This document shows positions 34,743 to 46,199 of a DNA stretch of 64,000 bases, one piece after another. Origin of the DNA: Cephalotus follicularis (taxonomy: Eukaryota; Streptophyta; Magnoliopsida; Oxalidales; Cephalotaceae); contig BDDD01001632.1 of NCBI GenBank assembly GCA_001972305.1, forward strand, positions 1-64,000, in the 5' to 3' direction. Position numbers and translations under genes: made by a program. How positions within the stretch are numbered: the stretch's first letter is position 1; every line of letters begins with the position of its first letter. The notes beneath the pieces are model-generated. The model ran no database searches and was not told the origin of the DNA. It worked only from the letters and a program-made list of their open reading frames with translations.

Positions 34743-35649
34743 GGCATCCTATATTTTGGGTATAAATATCTAAAGAGATAGATCTAATAGGTTGCTGGGA
34801 CTCTCCCAAAGCCAGTACATCAGTAAGGCGCTGAAACGGCATGGCCTTGAGAATTCCAAGCGGGGCCTTCTTTCGATTGGCCAGGGAATTTACCTCTCCA
34901 AGAGGATGTCTCCACAGACAAACGAGGAGAGAATTCCCATGAGTAGGCAGCCATATGGTTTGAATGTTGGCTCCATCATGTATGCCATACTGTGTACTAG
35001 ACCTAATGTTGCCTATGCCTTGGGTATGGCTAGTCGATTTAAGTCTGACCCTGGTGAGAAACACTGGGAGGCAGTCAAGAGGGTACTCAAATACCTGAGA
35101 AGGACTCAGGATACCTTCTTGGTCTATGGAGGAGATAGTGAATTGAAATTAGAGGGCTTTACAGACTCTAGTTTCAATAGTGATCTGGATGATCACAAAT
35201 CCATTTCAGGATATGTTTTTGTCCTGAACGGAGGTGTTGTGAGCTGGAGGAGTTCTAAGTAGGAGACTACTGCTGACTCCACCACAGAAGCGGAATATGT
35301 TGCAGCCTCAGATGCCACCAAGGAAGCTATTTGGATGTGAAAGTTCATTGCTGAACTTGATGTGGTTCAAACCATTGCACGTCCAGTTGTGGTATACTGT
35401 GATAACAATGGGGCTGTTGCACAAACCAAAGAACCCCGGTCTCATCATCTCTCCAAGCACATACAGCGACGGTATCACCTGATTAGAGAGATCATTGACA
35501 GAGGAGACATTACCCTTGAGAGAGTCACCACGAAGGCGATTTTAGTAGAGCCACTGACCAAGGCCTTGAGCAGCACTATTCTAGAGAGAAATCGGAGTGT
35601 TATGGGCTTAGGCTATCGGTCGTCGTGGCTATAGAGCCAAGTGGGAGAT

Positions 35650-36814
35650 TGTTAGGTTAGGGGTGTCCCTATATGCCACGATATGGCTCATTTGTATATA
35701 AACACTCTTGATTTAATACAATTCTGAGTTCCTTTTATATTCTATGTCCATATTTATATAATGGCAAGGCTATATGGCTCATCCCAACTAACCAAAAGGA
35801 ACAAAATAATTATACGTAATTAACTGTATGTCATATAGCGCCCTGCCACATCAAAGGGTTGGATCTCGTGCCGAGAGGGCTATGAGAATGAGAGCCTTAT
35901 TCCCTGTGACAAATGTTTCAAGTCATAGGTTCACTTTCTTTAGGCAATTGATGAACCGTGAAGACTTGTCACGTTAAGCTTGCTCTCGGGTTAGCATTGG
36001 AGGTTGGTTACCTCGTAACCAATTGGGTTTACCCCTAAAGCTAAATGTGAGGTGTATGATAGAGTGCATGACACTAAACAGACCCACCAATAGGAAACCT
36101 ATTTGGATAGTCAATACCCAATGTCAATAGGATTCCTATGGTCTCGGTTATGTATAGTCTATGGTGACTAGTAGGTCTATAGCCTGCGTTGTCTCCTTTG
36201 ACCTGAGTGGTTGGCATGCATTGTGTGGTGACTGCTTGAATTTGATTTTTGCCTTCCCCAGCACTAGCCAGGTGCTGGCAAAAGGGTTGTCTTTGGGTCT
36301 TGTGGGAGCTACATTGGGATGTATGGGCGAGTGTGCCATAGGGGATCATCACACCGGGGCTGAGGGTGACCGGCTCTATTTATCTATGTACATTGCAGAC
36401 TTAAAAGTCCTGATTTGGAATAGGTGGTCTGGGAACAAGAGGTTCCCATGGGAGGTCTACCGATAGTCTCAGTGCGATCATAGATTCATAGTTATCGCAG
36501 CAATACTAGGGGTGACATTCATCGAAACCCTAGGCTGTGATCGGAGCCAAGTATGACGAAGGAAACATGACACATATGCCGATGACTGGATAGAGCGACT
36601 AGCTATTCGGACCATGATTGATAGACGTGGTAATACATGGATCCAGGGGGAGTGACTGGCGCTCACACCGAGGCTGCTCTGATAGTCAGTGTATTGTTAG
36701 AGTGGTCGTACTAGAAATCAAGATGTTCTGGGAATTCATCATCATACCGGAGATCGACAGGCTTTTGGGTCCTGCCTGACTTTGAACAGTTGATATGTGG
36801 TGGTACACATATCA
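35650..36814 (+). repeat. 3' LTR of H, first 1.16 kb
   Basis: This is a direct copy of about 25594-26756, following the polypurine tract. It stops at ACATATCAT, where sequence of the SIRE-2 gag begins. Confidence 0.9.
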
Positions 36815-37511
36815 TGCTGAGGCTAGCGATCCCTCAACCTCCGAAGAGGAAAGCGATGAAGAAATTGCACACATTGCTTACATGGCAATTGAGGATGAAG
36901 AAGAAAATGAGGTAAATTTTACTTTTAATGAGTTGCAACATGCATATGAGAAATTGTATGATGAATATGAAAAAGTGTGTGTAAAGAACAAGACCTTAAA
37001 GAAAAATGCTATGTCCATGTCTAAAGAAATTGAAAATCTAAAGGGTGAGAATAGCAAGTATTTGAATGAAATTGAATCTGTAAAAGATAAAAATAGCTTT
37101 TGTATGAATGAAATTAAGATTCTAAATCTTTCTTCAAATTTATCAATTGATTCTTTGAAAGAAAATGAAAAGCTAAAAATTGAAATTGATGCTTTAAAGA
37201 AATCTTTTTCTATTTTTTCAAATAGTAGTGCTAAATTGGATAATTTGTTAGGATTACAAAGATGTGTTTTTGGCAAAGCTGGTCTTGGCTTTGAAGAAAT
37301 GAAAAATGTGAAACATTTTAACAATTTCTTTGTCAAGAAATTTGAGCCTCAAATTGTTTGTAATTATTGTGGTATAATAGGACATATTTCTACTTCTTAC
37401 TTTGTTAGAAATAATCTTTACTATGGTAAAACTAGGAAAATTTGGGTTCCTAAAGGAACTTTTGTGACTAACTTGAAAGGACCCAAGTTCAAATGGGTAC
37501 CAAAAGCTTAA
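36815..37511 (+). pseudogene. gag C-terminal part of SIRE-2
   Basis: The frame encodes an acidic start (STSEEESDEE), a long coiled-coil region rich in K, E, L and N (about 110 residues), and a zinc-knuckle region (CNYCGIIGH). A WVPKGTFVTNLKGPKFKWVPKA end is typical of SIRE/Angela-type gag. The true gag start is not present here. In the family this protein forms the particle. Confidence 0.82.
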
Positions 37512-37797
37512 ACCATGTTTTGTAGGTGTACTTGAAGTCAAGATCAATCATTTCAAGTACATAACTTGGGGAGAAAGCTCTTGTTGAGGGCGAGGTATCA
37601 TTTTGCTCTCTTTGTTTTTGATCTTTAATTTCCAATTGGTATATTTCAAAATCTAAAATTATGTTTGATATTTTATCCAACAATTGGCATATTTTTTTTA
37701 ATATTGTAACTCTCAATTGGTATCCTACATAAGGTATCCCTCTAATGTTATTTTAGTTGGTATGAATTCTTTGGAATACTCTTTTTGATGTTAACAA

Positions 37798-38075
37798 AAA
37801 GGGGGAGAATTATGGAAAATTGATAGCCTATGCTAAGGGGGAGATAGATATTAATGGGGAGATAGATGTGAAATGTGCTATTAATGATGACTGTGTTAAG
37901 GGGGAGTTTATTTGGGGGAGTTTATTTTTTTGGAAAATGAAAATTAGATATCATATTAAGGGGGAGTATATCTAATGTCTTTATATTGGTTTCTAAAAGA
38001 AAATCTCTTTGCTTTGAAATGTCATATATTTTTTCCATAATGAAGCAAATTTTTGTAATCATTAAAAAGGGGGAG
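37798..38075 (+). repeat. Array of polypurine tracts, SIRE-2
   Basis: AAGGGGGAG-type tracts lie at about 37797-37807, 37834-37843, 37853-37861, 37897-37906, 37913-37920, 37958-37966 and 38063-38075. The last directly precedes the 3' LTR. SIRE elements are known for repeated purine tracts in this position. They would prime plus-strand DNA synthesis. Confidence 0.8.
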
Positions 38076-38198
38076 ATTGTTGGGTTTTAGTCCCTATCCT
38101 AAGTTTTAATGATTACAAATTTGCATTTAACTTGTTTGCTTAATGCGCAAGACATTAGAAAGTTTGCTGTCAAGACAAAAATCTTCTGCAGGACAAAA

Positions 38199-38623
38199 GA
38201 CATTGACCTTCCAGAAAAAAGGTCGACGTCCGTACAAAAGAAGTCGATCCCTATAAGAAAGACATCGACGTCTTTCTTGTCCAAAGTTACAGGACAAATT
38301 CTGGTGAAGACATCGATCCATACAGTCAAAGAAGTCGACGCCCGTACAAAAGAAGTCGATCCCTTTCCTAAGACATCGACGTCTTTCAAGACCAACCTGC
38401 AAAAGCCAGAAAAGACATCGACCTAGGAAGAAGAAGTCAATGTGATGTTCATACATTCAAATGCCTGGAGATTTCCCAGAAATGACATCGACGCCTTTAA
38501 AAAGACATCGACGTCTTTTTAAATGGACAAGACCCGGGAAACATGGAACGGCTAGTTGGCGCACTCTCAACGGCTATCAACATAAAAGACATCGACGCCT
38601 TTCCAAAGACATCGACGTCTTTC
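38199..38623 (+). repeat. Palindromic CG box array in SIRE-2 LTR
   Basis: About fourteen boxes of the form AAGACATCGACGTCTTT, AAGTCGACGCCCGT or AAGACATCGACGCCTTT occur. The consensus AAGACRTCGAYGTCTT is an extended palindrome sharing the TCGA core and flanking CG pairs with AAGCGTCGACGCTT. The array ends 92 bp before the TATA box. Confidence 0.82.
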
Positions 38624-38714
38624 TGTCAGCAGAGACAAAAACAAGAGCTGCATCAACATATTTTTATATCCAATATGCCCAAGACTTTTGCAACGGCTAT
38701 AATCTGAAGAATGC

Positions 38715-38722
38715 TATAAATA
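38715..38722 (+). promoter_or_regulatory. TATA box of SIRE-2 LTR
   Basis: TATAAATA is followed by CAAGCCAAGAAACAAGC, matching the start-site region of the SIRE-1 LTR in style and position. Confidence 0.65.
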
Positions 38723-39206
38723 CAAGCCAAGAAACAAGCTCAAAAAGACTAGAGAGAAGAGACTTGATCATCTAACATCCAAGCTCAAACTTGCACATCT
38801 ACATCAAGCTTTTGTTTACACTTTTATATCCAACCTTTGAGAGGTTATTTGTAAACACATATTATCTTTACAATTCATTCATTGTAAAAGAGGGGAGTGA
38901 ACCATTGTAAGGTGTTTGTTTGATTTGCACCCAGAACCCAAAATCAAGTGTAAGGTGGTTTCTTTGATTTGCACCCGTAAGCCAAAAATCAAAGGTTGCT
39001 AGTGGTAGCTAGTGGAATCTCAAGAGGTTCTTGAGAAAGTGGACGTAGGCACGGATTTGCCGAACCACTATAAATTCGTTTGCAAACCTTCTATCCCTTA
39101 TCTCTTTAATTTATTTGTTATTGTGAGATTGTTTATGTTCATTGCATAATTTGTATTTTCCGCATACATTATTTAAGGTTGCCATATACATAGTCACGTT
39201 TCCAAC

Positions 39207-39438
39207 ACAAAGCAACACTGACACAATGAACATCAGTTACCTGCTTCAGCCGAAACTAGCACACAAAAAGCAAAACTTCCGTAATACACTTTGTAACTCC
39301 CAAGGCAGCCAATTAACCAAATATCTTCTCTTTACCAATTGGGCCTTACCACAACAAGCCCAATACTTAGATCATCGATAGGAAAAATTTCCCTTAGGCC
39401 CAAAGCATTAATTTACCCAAATTAACACGGGGTGTTAC
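39207..39438. repeat. Right end of another LTR (S5)
   Basis: A 232-bp segment ends CACGGGGTGTTACA directly before gag sequence of the D complex. The GGGGTGTTACA end is typical of gypsy LTRs. Its other side is covered by SIRE-2, so family and length cannot be given. Confidence 0.5.
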
Positions 39439-39962
39439 AACACACCTCCTTGAACTCGCGAAGGAAGAGATATGAATCCTCATTGGGTAAACCATGAAAG
39501 TGCGGGAGCATGCTAATGAACTGAGATTTTAACTCAAAATTGTTCCCTTGAGGGGCAGGCAACAGGATACCGGATGGCTGCGCTGTCCTCGCAGGATAGA
39601 ATCTATCGCGCAAAGTTTGTATGGGTCATTCGTCCGCCATTGCTGCTTGTAGTTGATCAATTCTTTCTAAATGTTGATTTGGACCACGAAGCCACTTAGT
39701 CATACAATAACAAAAACAAAAACGGAAAACGAACAAAACACTAACGGAATGCATAAACGGGGAATTAATAACTAACGCAAAACACACACTGAAACAGAAA
39801 ATACTCAATTAAATTAACTCAAACAAATTAAAGTAGAAAACAAAAAGTTAAAGCAAACCAGATTTTTGTTGAATTAAATTAAACTACACTAAATACTACG
39901 AATCAGTTAAACAAATTAAAAATAATCTAAAACTTATTTCCCCGGCAATGGCGCCAAAAACT
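39439..39962 (-). pseudogene. gag start and primer site of the partial D copy
   Basis: The minus strand holds a tRNA-Asp-type primer site, TGGCGCCATTGCCGGGGA (about 39938-39955). A gag start follows with RDRFYPARTAQPSGILL, NNFELKSQFISMLPHFHGLP and YLFLREFKEVC. It is nearly the same as the start of gag at 45650-46050. It ends where LTR fragment S5 begins. Confidence 0.8.
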
Positions 39963-40820
39963 TTTTCACGTGTTTTGAATGTTTTAAATTTATACCGCAA
40001 GTGCACGGTTGTGCAGTAACGGGTCAAACACTAAGAAATCAAGTTAAATTAATTTAAACCTATTTAACCTAGGCATTGTATGCAAAATTGAGGTTTAATA
40101 TTAAAATCTACTCCTAAACATGCAAAATTAAACTAATTAAATAAAACAGTAATTGAAGGCGTCGACACTTTGTCAAGGCGTCGACGTGAATAAATCTAAA
40201 GCAAGAAAGCGTCGACGCTTACAGGGTAGGCGTCGACGGTTAAAGCACTGATGCGAAAACTAACAAGAAATCAACATGCAAATTAAAACTAATCAAGGCA
40301 GCAAATAAATTAACTGAAATATATAAGAGAAAAGCGGTTTTAGGGTTTAGAAACTCACCATAGATTATATCGAAAAATTCACTTACTTGAACGATCAAAC
40401 TTGGTAACCAACAACAACTAGGTCGATACGGAGTACGACTGTGATGACAAATCGTATGAGCAGTCATTCTAGGTCTATACGGAGTGTGTTCGTTGTGACA
40501 AACCGTATGAGTAGACTCTATTGATTGCGTTGAAAACCATCTATTCGCCAACGTTCATATTCACCGACAATATGTTTGTGGATTTTAATTAGACATACAA
40601 AGTGTATGTGAAGGCAGAAAATTAAAGAACAAATCAAAACTTCAAGGATTTTTATTTATGGAATTAAAATAATACAATCTAATGTCTTGTTCTTGCCCTA
40701 AAAGCCTTAATAGTTTAGCTACTAAACATTGAAAATAATACTACAAATATTGAAGAAGAAAACTAATGGTGGCGAAGCTTGTCACTAGCTTGTACACATT
40801 GTTATCGTGACCTAGCTCTA

Positions 40821-40828
40821 TATTTATA
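40821..40828 (-). promoter_or_regulatory. TATA box of central D LTR
   Basis: TATAAATA on the minus strand, 101 bp downstream of the box array. The other D LTR has it at 47060-47067 at the same spacing. Confidence 0.6.
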
Positions 40829-40928
40829 CATAAAATCCCGTGCAACAAAAAAAAAGAAAAAGTTTAACCTACTTAAAATTGTTTAAGGAAATAATTACAA
40901 GCAGAAAACTTTCCATCTTTGCTATCAG

Positions 40929-41366
40929 GCGTCGTAAGCTTCGACGCTTACGTCTTGGGCGTCGACGGTTTGGCGTTTTGGCTTCGACGCTTTGGTATGT
41001 TAAAGCGCTAAGTGTCGACTCGTATCTTGCATTATTACGCTATTTTGAGTGTTAAGCATCGATGCTTACAATCAAGGCATCGGCGCTTAACATGTGAAGG
41101 CAGGAGGCGTTGACGCTTTTCTTGTTGCACGTTAACGTTTAAGCTACTGTTTGATTTGTGCAATTTTGGCGTTGACATCTTGATCATGGCTTTGACGCCT
41201 AAACATTGAATTCCCAGCACGTTGACGCTAAATGGATTGGTGTTGACGAAAATCATAAAACTGCAGAATTGTTCATCATGGAGTGTAAAGCGTCGACGCT
41301 TATATTGTACCTGTCAGTGCTTAAGAGTTAGGCGTCAACGCTTAAAGTCTAGGCGTCGACGCTTTG
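40929..41366 (-). repeat. Palindromic CG box arrays, central D LTR
   Basis: About fifteen boxes occur, with exact AAGCGTCGACGCTT at 41288-41301 and exact GCGTCGACGC at 41353-41362. Variants include GCATCGATGCTT, GCGTTGACGC, GCGTCAACGC and ACGTTGACGC. A shorter downstream array at 40159-40240 includes the exact palindrome at 40207-40220. Confidence 0.85.
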
Positions 41367-41529
41367 CTCTGTTTTCTGCAGATTTTTCACCAATTTAGCT
41401 CATTCTTCATGGACTTTGGTCTTTTAACTCTTGAACCTGAAAATCAACACAACACAACCAAAGTAGTCTATTACAAGCATAAAAATATCACAAATAAATC
41501 ATTAAAAAAATACATTTTTATGCAAAACA

Positions 41530-42780
41530 AATACCGTCATACTTAAACTTTGCTTGTCCTTAAGCAAACAAAATGAAAAGCTAAAACAAGAACACAAAGA
41601 CAAAAAATAGAAAACATAAACAAAAACCTAACTCACTTTCGTAGGAATCACGATTGCATTTAGCACATGCAACAAGCCGTTAAACCCCTAGGTGGCCCTA
41701 GTGGACGAGTTTTGTCTCTTGAGTGTTTTCCAGGTGAATAAACACACAAAATTCAGTTCATCAAAACTTTGACAATAGGTAAAATGTATCTCTACTTAAG
41801 AATTCATAGAACACCCCCATACTTGAATTTTATTATCTCGTTCCAATTTCTATAATAAAAAACATTTCAATTAAGGAGCTTTCACTACATTTATTTTTCT
41901 GTTTTTTCACAATATATATACCAATCAAGATATGCATTTTTAGTTAACATTTATTCCTAGTTCGGAGTCAAACAACGAACTTTAGCACTTACACATATTT
42001 GTTTCTTTTCTTTTCTCTTTTCATTTAACTCAAACTTATTCCTCCACTACCTTTCCGTCTGAATTGTCTTCGATGGAGTAAACACCAGACATCCAAAGTA
42101 CTAAGTAGCTTAATAATTTGCAATTCGCACATGCAACAACAAAAACTTTACAAAATTAAATTTTTGCAATGTCTTAGGCTTTTACCCATGTAGCGAGCTT
42201 TCGACCAGTTACTCTCAAACCAGTTGGCTTTAAGGAACTAGATGTAGCACACCCCTAAGGCTTAATTACTCGAATCAATTAGGCTACAGACTAAGACTGA
42301 ATTCAAAGAGGTAAAATAACTTTATTTTTCTTTTTCTTCTTTTTATTGTATATATATAAGAACATCAATTCCTTGTCCTCCTCCTCACTAAGATTTATGA
42401 AACTTTGAAAAACACACAAGATTGGCTTATTTTTTCTTTCATTTATCTTTTTAATTATTGTACAAACTCCTACTTTTATATGCATTCATTTTCTTTTCCT
42501 TGAAAACAAAATTTTTATTATTTCTCGTATGGGGTTTTTTGTTATTTCTAAGTATATCAACATTTATTCCTACTTTTAAATTTTTCATTGTCCTCAATGC
42601 AATAAAAAGAAACTAAACAAATACAAATGAATGATAAAAAAATATATGAAGCAATGCAACAAATAAAAACAAAAGGGGTAGGGTTTACCGAATATGATCA
42701 TGGAGGCTCGAAATAACGAGGCTCATGAAAGTCCATGACCTCATTCATCAATGCAGCTTGAAGAATTAAAAATGTTATTG
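41530..42780 (-). other. 3' noncoding region of D
   Basis: No gene was seen. From 41535 to 42305 the minus strand matches element B 16593-17285. Near-identical blocks include those around CCTAGGGGTTTAA, TTGATGAACTGAATTTTGTG and GGTCGAAAGCTCGCTACATG. The polypurine tract is at its left end next to the LTR. Confidence 0.8.
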
Positions 42781-43250
42781 CTTGCTGCCCATTCATCTTG
42801 AATTCATCTCCAATGCATGTCTTAACAAACTCAAACATACCAGGTGAAAGCACAGTTTTAACAATATAAGAATCAATCCAATGGGATCTCCACTAATAGA
42901 AACCATGAAGAGAATTATAATATGTGAATGCAATGCCAAAACCTGTCTTAACAAACTCAAACATAACAGGTGAAAGCACAGTTTTAACAATATAAGAATC
43001 AATCTAACAGGATCTCCACCAGTAGAAACAATCAATAGAACAAGAATAATCTTGGCCAACCATCCAGTCAAACATTTGGGCATTAAATATGAACACCCTC
43101 CATCCGATTTTGTCTTTAATATAGAAAAAATTATTTTCGAAGATTGTGTGAGGGTGAGACGGCGTGCTAAGGTTATGAGTAAAATGGGACAGATCGTCCC
43201 ATTGACTATCCGAAGTAGAATCAACTATCCCATCGTACAATCAACTTAGA
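42781..43250 (-). pseudogene. Tryptophan-rich region of D
   Basis: The minus strand encodes a segment with CFYWWRSC near 43010-43030. A second copy of the unit follows near 42880-42910, together with YIVKTVLSP-type sequence and a MFEFVKT-like tail. This parallels the ORF at 15453-15974 in element B. The function is unknown. The region is broken. Confidence 0.6.
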
Positions 43251-43499
43251 ATTTCCTTTTGCATGACCTCTAATTCCTCGAACTCTCTTACACATTTCAT
43301 AATGTCTTTATCAAAATCTTTGTCAAAGTACGTTTTAGTCAGACGTGGCAAGTTTGTGCGTGTAATGGGATAGATGATCCCATTCACTATTCGATGTTGG
43401 TTTATTGAGTTTATTTTCCAGCCATGTTAATGCATCCTCATTTTCTAGCCACGTTAACATTTCCTTTTGGGCAGCTTCCGTTTTCTCGAATTCTCTCAT

Positions 43500-44370
43500 A
43501 CACTAAATGAAGTCACGATCAAAGTCGACGTTAAAATACGTGTCAAAAGTGTCAGGAATCGAACGTATCACATAGACTTCATCGAAGTCAGATTGATGCT
43601 TTCCCAAACGGAAAATGTTAAAGTTCATTGACGACTTTCCAAAACTCAACTTCATAAGACCATTTCGGCAATTGATCAAAGCATTACTCGTGGCCAAAAA
43701 TGATCTACCAAGGGTAACTAGGATTTGATCTTTTATATTCGCAACAGGCTGGGTATCTAATACGGCAAAGTCGACCGGAAAGAAAAATTCACCAATCTTA
43801 ATTAAAACATCCTCAATTTTTCCTCTTGGTACTTTTACCGACCTATCAGCTAATTACAACGTCATCGTGGTCGGGCGCAACTCTCCTAAACCAAGTTGCT
43901 CAAAAACTGAAGAAGGCAACAAATTCTCACTTGCTCTTAAATCGAGCAAAGCATGTTCAATTTTTATATTCCCAATCACACAAGAGATTGTCGGGCAGCC
44001 ATGATCTTTGTACTTTGGAATCTTCGGTTACGAAATAATTGCAGTGATATTTGCAGCCAAGAAAGCATTCTTCGGAGTCTGAAGGATCTTCTTTTTCATG
44101 CATAATTCTTTTAGAACTTTTGCGTAAGAGGGCACCTGAGTGATAGCATCAAGGAATGGAATATTTATTTGGACTTGCTTAAACGTATCGATGATCTTTT
44201 CCATTGCGGGGGCTTTCTTACTTTGATATCTTTTTGGGAAAGGGGCTGGGGGATCATATGAACGTTCAGGTAATACCAATGGTTGTTCCTTCTTCTTATC
44301 CTCTTCTTCTTCCTTCTTTTCATCTTGCGCACTTAAATTTGTTGGTTGTGCGGAGGAGTCAACCAACTGT
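43500..44370 (-). pseudogene. Protease region of D
   Basis: The minus strand carries FKQVQINIPFLDAITQVPSYAKVLKELC near 44100-44180, the linker motif ahead of the protease in Athila/Tat elements. The protease follows, ending in the MATSNALINCRNGLMKLSFG block (about 43640-43697). It is homologous to the frames at 14124-15245 and 63340-64000. Fossil with breaks. Confidence 0.78.
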
Positions 44371-44399
44371 TCTTTTAAATTTTGTGCGCCAAGGACTCA

Positions 44400-46050
44400 T
44401 CCAACTGCTCGCTCACATTGTCTAATGGATCCGCTGGTTCGTGCTCTTTTCCACTCCTTAGGGCAAACACTTGGCCCGCTGGTCCCGAGGAAGAAGATGA
44501 GCATTACGGGTTAGATTGCGGTTGAGCCTGCGTGGGCTGGTTCATCGTCGTTGTTGGATTTGGGTCTGGCTGGGAGGGCATTTTTCCTTTCTCTCGCATA
44601 TGCAACGCATATGCTAGCTATGAAATCTTCTTCTCCATGTTATGCTGACTAGTCATAACAGTGCTCATGAGAAGCTTCATGCTCTTTTCTAACGAGGAAA
44701 TCCTAGATGTGTCTACCCTTTGGTTCAATAAACCCGATGATTGTTGATTTTGAAATTGATTTTTTGGTGGGAAGGATGGTCGGACATTACTGGAATTCGA
44801 GGGAAACCTTTGAAAGGTCTGCTGTGGAGCAGACTTGCTAGCGAAGCTCGAAGGTTGCCCCAAAAAGTTTGATGGTTGACCAGAAAAATTTGATGGTCCT
44901 CTTTGATTATGCCCTTGGCTCCATGAGAAGTTTGGATGATTTCTCCAACCCAAATTGGAAGTGTTACTATACGGTTTGTATTGATTAATTGCGGATACGT
45001 TCTCAGGAGGATAACGATTTTCAATGTAATTTTGGCATTCCTCAACAACATGAGTTGGTGACTGGCACCAAGAACACATAGGGGTACGTTGGTTTATGTG
45101 ATTCGCATGCTCGGGTCCCCTAATTAGTGACTCTAATCTCTTAAGGCCGCTATCTAATAGTGCCTCCAGTGCAACTGCTCCTTCTCTAACGCACCCTTTT
45201 TTAGGAAAAGCTCCCTCCGAAACTTGAGTGGACTCTCACTCCCTAGTTCGCTCACCCAAATCTAAAAGAAAATTCCAAGCCTCGTTTTCATTGGTGTACG
45301 AGGTGAACCAATCAAGACACATTGATTCGACCAATTGCTTGGTCTGGTAGTCGATCCCTTCATAGACGATTTGGGATAAATGCCACATGTTTAAACCATG
45401 ATGAGGACACTCTAAGAGGAGGTCTTTAAAACGTTCCATGCATCGAGAAAATGATTCATTGGGTCACTGGCAAAACTGGAGAATGTCGTTCCTAAGTTTA
45501 TTGGTTTTGTGGAGCGGAAAGAATTTCTTAAGGAATGAAATAGTGAAATGGTCCCATGTAGAGATGGAACCACTAGGAAGACTGTAGAGCCACTTTTTAG
45601 CTCCATCTTTTAGAGAAAAATTGATAAAACGCAATTTGATTGCGTCATCCTAGAGTTGCTGATGTTTCATGAGGGCACACACCTCCTCGAACTCGCGAAG
45701 GAAGAGATATGCATCCTCGTTGGGTAAACCATGAAAGTGCGGGAGCATGCTAATGAACAGAGATTTTAACTCAAAATTGTTCCCTTGAGGGGCAGCCAAC
45801 AGGATACAGGATGGTTGCGTTGATCTCACAGGATAGAATCTATCGCGCAAAGTTTGTATGGGTCGTTCGTCCGCCATTGCTGCTTGTTGTTGATCAAAAA
45901 TTTTAAATGTTGATTTGTACCACGAACCCACTCAGTCATACATGAACAAAAACAAAAATGGAAAACGAACAAAACACTAATGGAATGCACAAACGAGGAA
46001 TTAATAACTAACGCAAAACACACATTGAAACAGAAAATACTCAATTAAAT
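44400..46050 (-). pseudogene. gag of D
   Basis: The minus strand encodes an Athila/Tat gag: RDRFYPVRSTQPSCILLAAP and FISMLPHFHGLPNEDAYLFL near the start, a central region with LLLECPHHGLNMWHLSQI, a knuckle-like CSWCQSPTHVVEEC (about 45030-45079), and an N/P/Q-rich segment. The coiled-coil-like stretch SLEKSMKLLMSTVMTSQHNMEKKI follows. It is close to the gag of element E. Several breaks. Confidence 0.82.
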
Positions 46051-46175
46051 TAACTAAAACAAATTAAAGCATAAAACAAAGTTAAAGCAAACCAGATTTT
46101 TTTTTTTGAATTAAATTAAACTACACTAAATACTACGAATCAGTTAAATAAATTAAAATTCATCTAAAACTTATT

Positions 46176-46193
46176 TTGCCGGCAACGGCGCCA
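46176..46193 (-). other. tRNA-Asp primer-binding site of D
   Basis: The minus strand reads TGGCGCCGTTGCCGG, complementary to the tRNA-Asp 3' end, 6 bp inside the LTR end at 46200. Confidence 0.85.
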
Positions 46194-46199
46194 TAAAGT

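Larger units (their letters stand above)
29423..35634 (+). pseudogene. gag-pol of element H
   Basis: Gag starts near 29423 (MNKLTGPNFLDWQRN) and includes the knuckle region near 30220-30260. The protease segment is near 30350 (TWVLDSDCGTNIC). The GAG-pre-integrase motif WHCRLCHPSLGRL (30780-30830) precedes the integrase core with VHTDICGPM and WSDRGGEYLS (30960-31190). The next region has ERRNQTLMNMARSMM and GRKPSVNHLRVWVC. Reverse transcriptase has WILKRKIGADGKIDKARLV, WKMDVKTAFLNGFLEEDIYM (to 32300) and LYVDDILIIGND (32460-32490). RNase H lies at about 35150-35634 (GFTDSSFNSDLDDHKS, HIQRRYHLIREI). Copia domain order is clear. It is a fossil with several breaks and one large insertion. Confidence 0.88.
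25594..36814 (+). mobile_element. Ty1/copia element H with long LTRs
   Basis: Parts are a 2.46-kb 5' LTR, a tRNA-Met primer site, a 1.35-kb leader, gag, protease, integrase, reverse transcriptase and RNase H in copia order, a polypurine tract (AAGTGGGAGAT, about 35639-35649) and the first 1.16 kb of the 3' LTR. It abuts the SIRE-2 element at 36814/36815. A solo LTR (32566-34742) sits in reverse transcriptase. In the first 120 bp the two LTRs differ by about 4 percent, so it is older than B. It is broken, with a handful of breaks. Confidence 0.88.
36815..39206 (+). mobile_element. SIRE-like copia element, 3' portion (SIRE-2)
   Basis: Parts seen are the C-terminal half of gag, a noncoding stretch with six or seven purine tracts, and a complete-looking 3' LTR. 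No integrase or reverse transcriptase region lies between gag and the purine tracts. It abuts H on the left and an LTR fragment on the right. Broken element. Confidence 0.82.
38078..39206 (+). repeat. 3' LTR of SIRE-2
   Basis: It starts TGTTGGGTTTTAG after the last purine tract and ends TTTCCAACA, giving the terminal inverted repeat TGTTGG/CCAACA. It contains a palindromic box array (38199-38623) and a TATA box (38715). Its 3' part (GTGGACGTAGGCA, CCGAACCACT) is similar to the LTR of SIRE-1. Confidence 0.88.
39963..41529 (-). repeat. Central shared LTR of the D complex
   Basis: On its sense strand it starts TGTTTTGCATAAAAATG after a purine tract (AAGTATGACGGTATT) and ends at CGTGAAAA before the primer site. 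It is homologous to 46200-47694 and to LTR C. It carries box arrays at 40929-41366 (upstream of TATA) and 40159-40240. Confidence 0.85.
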
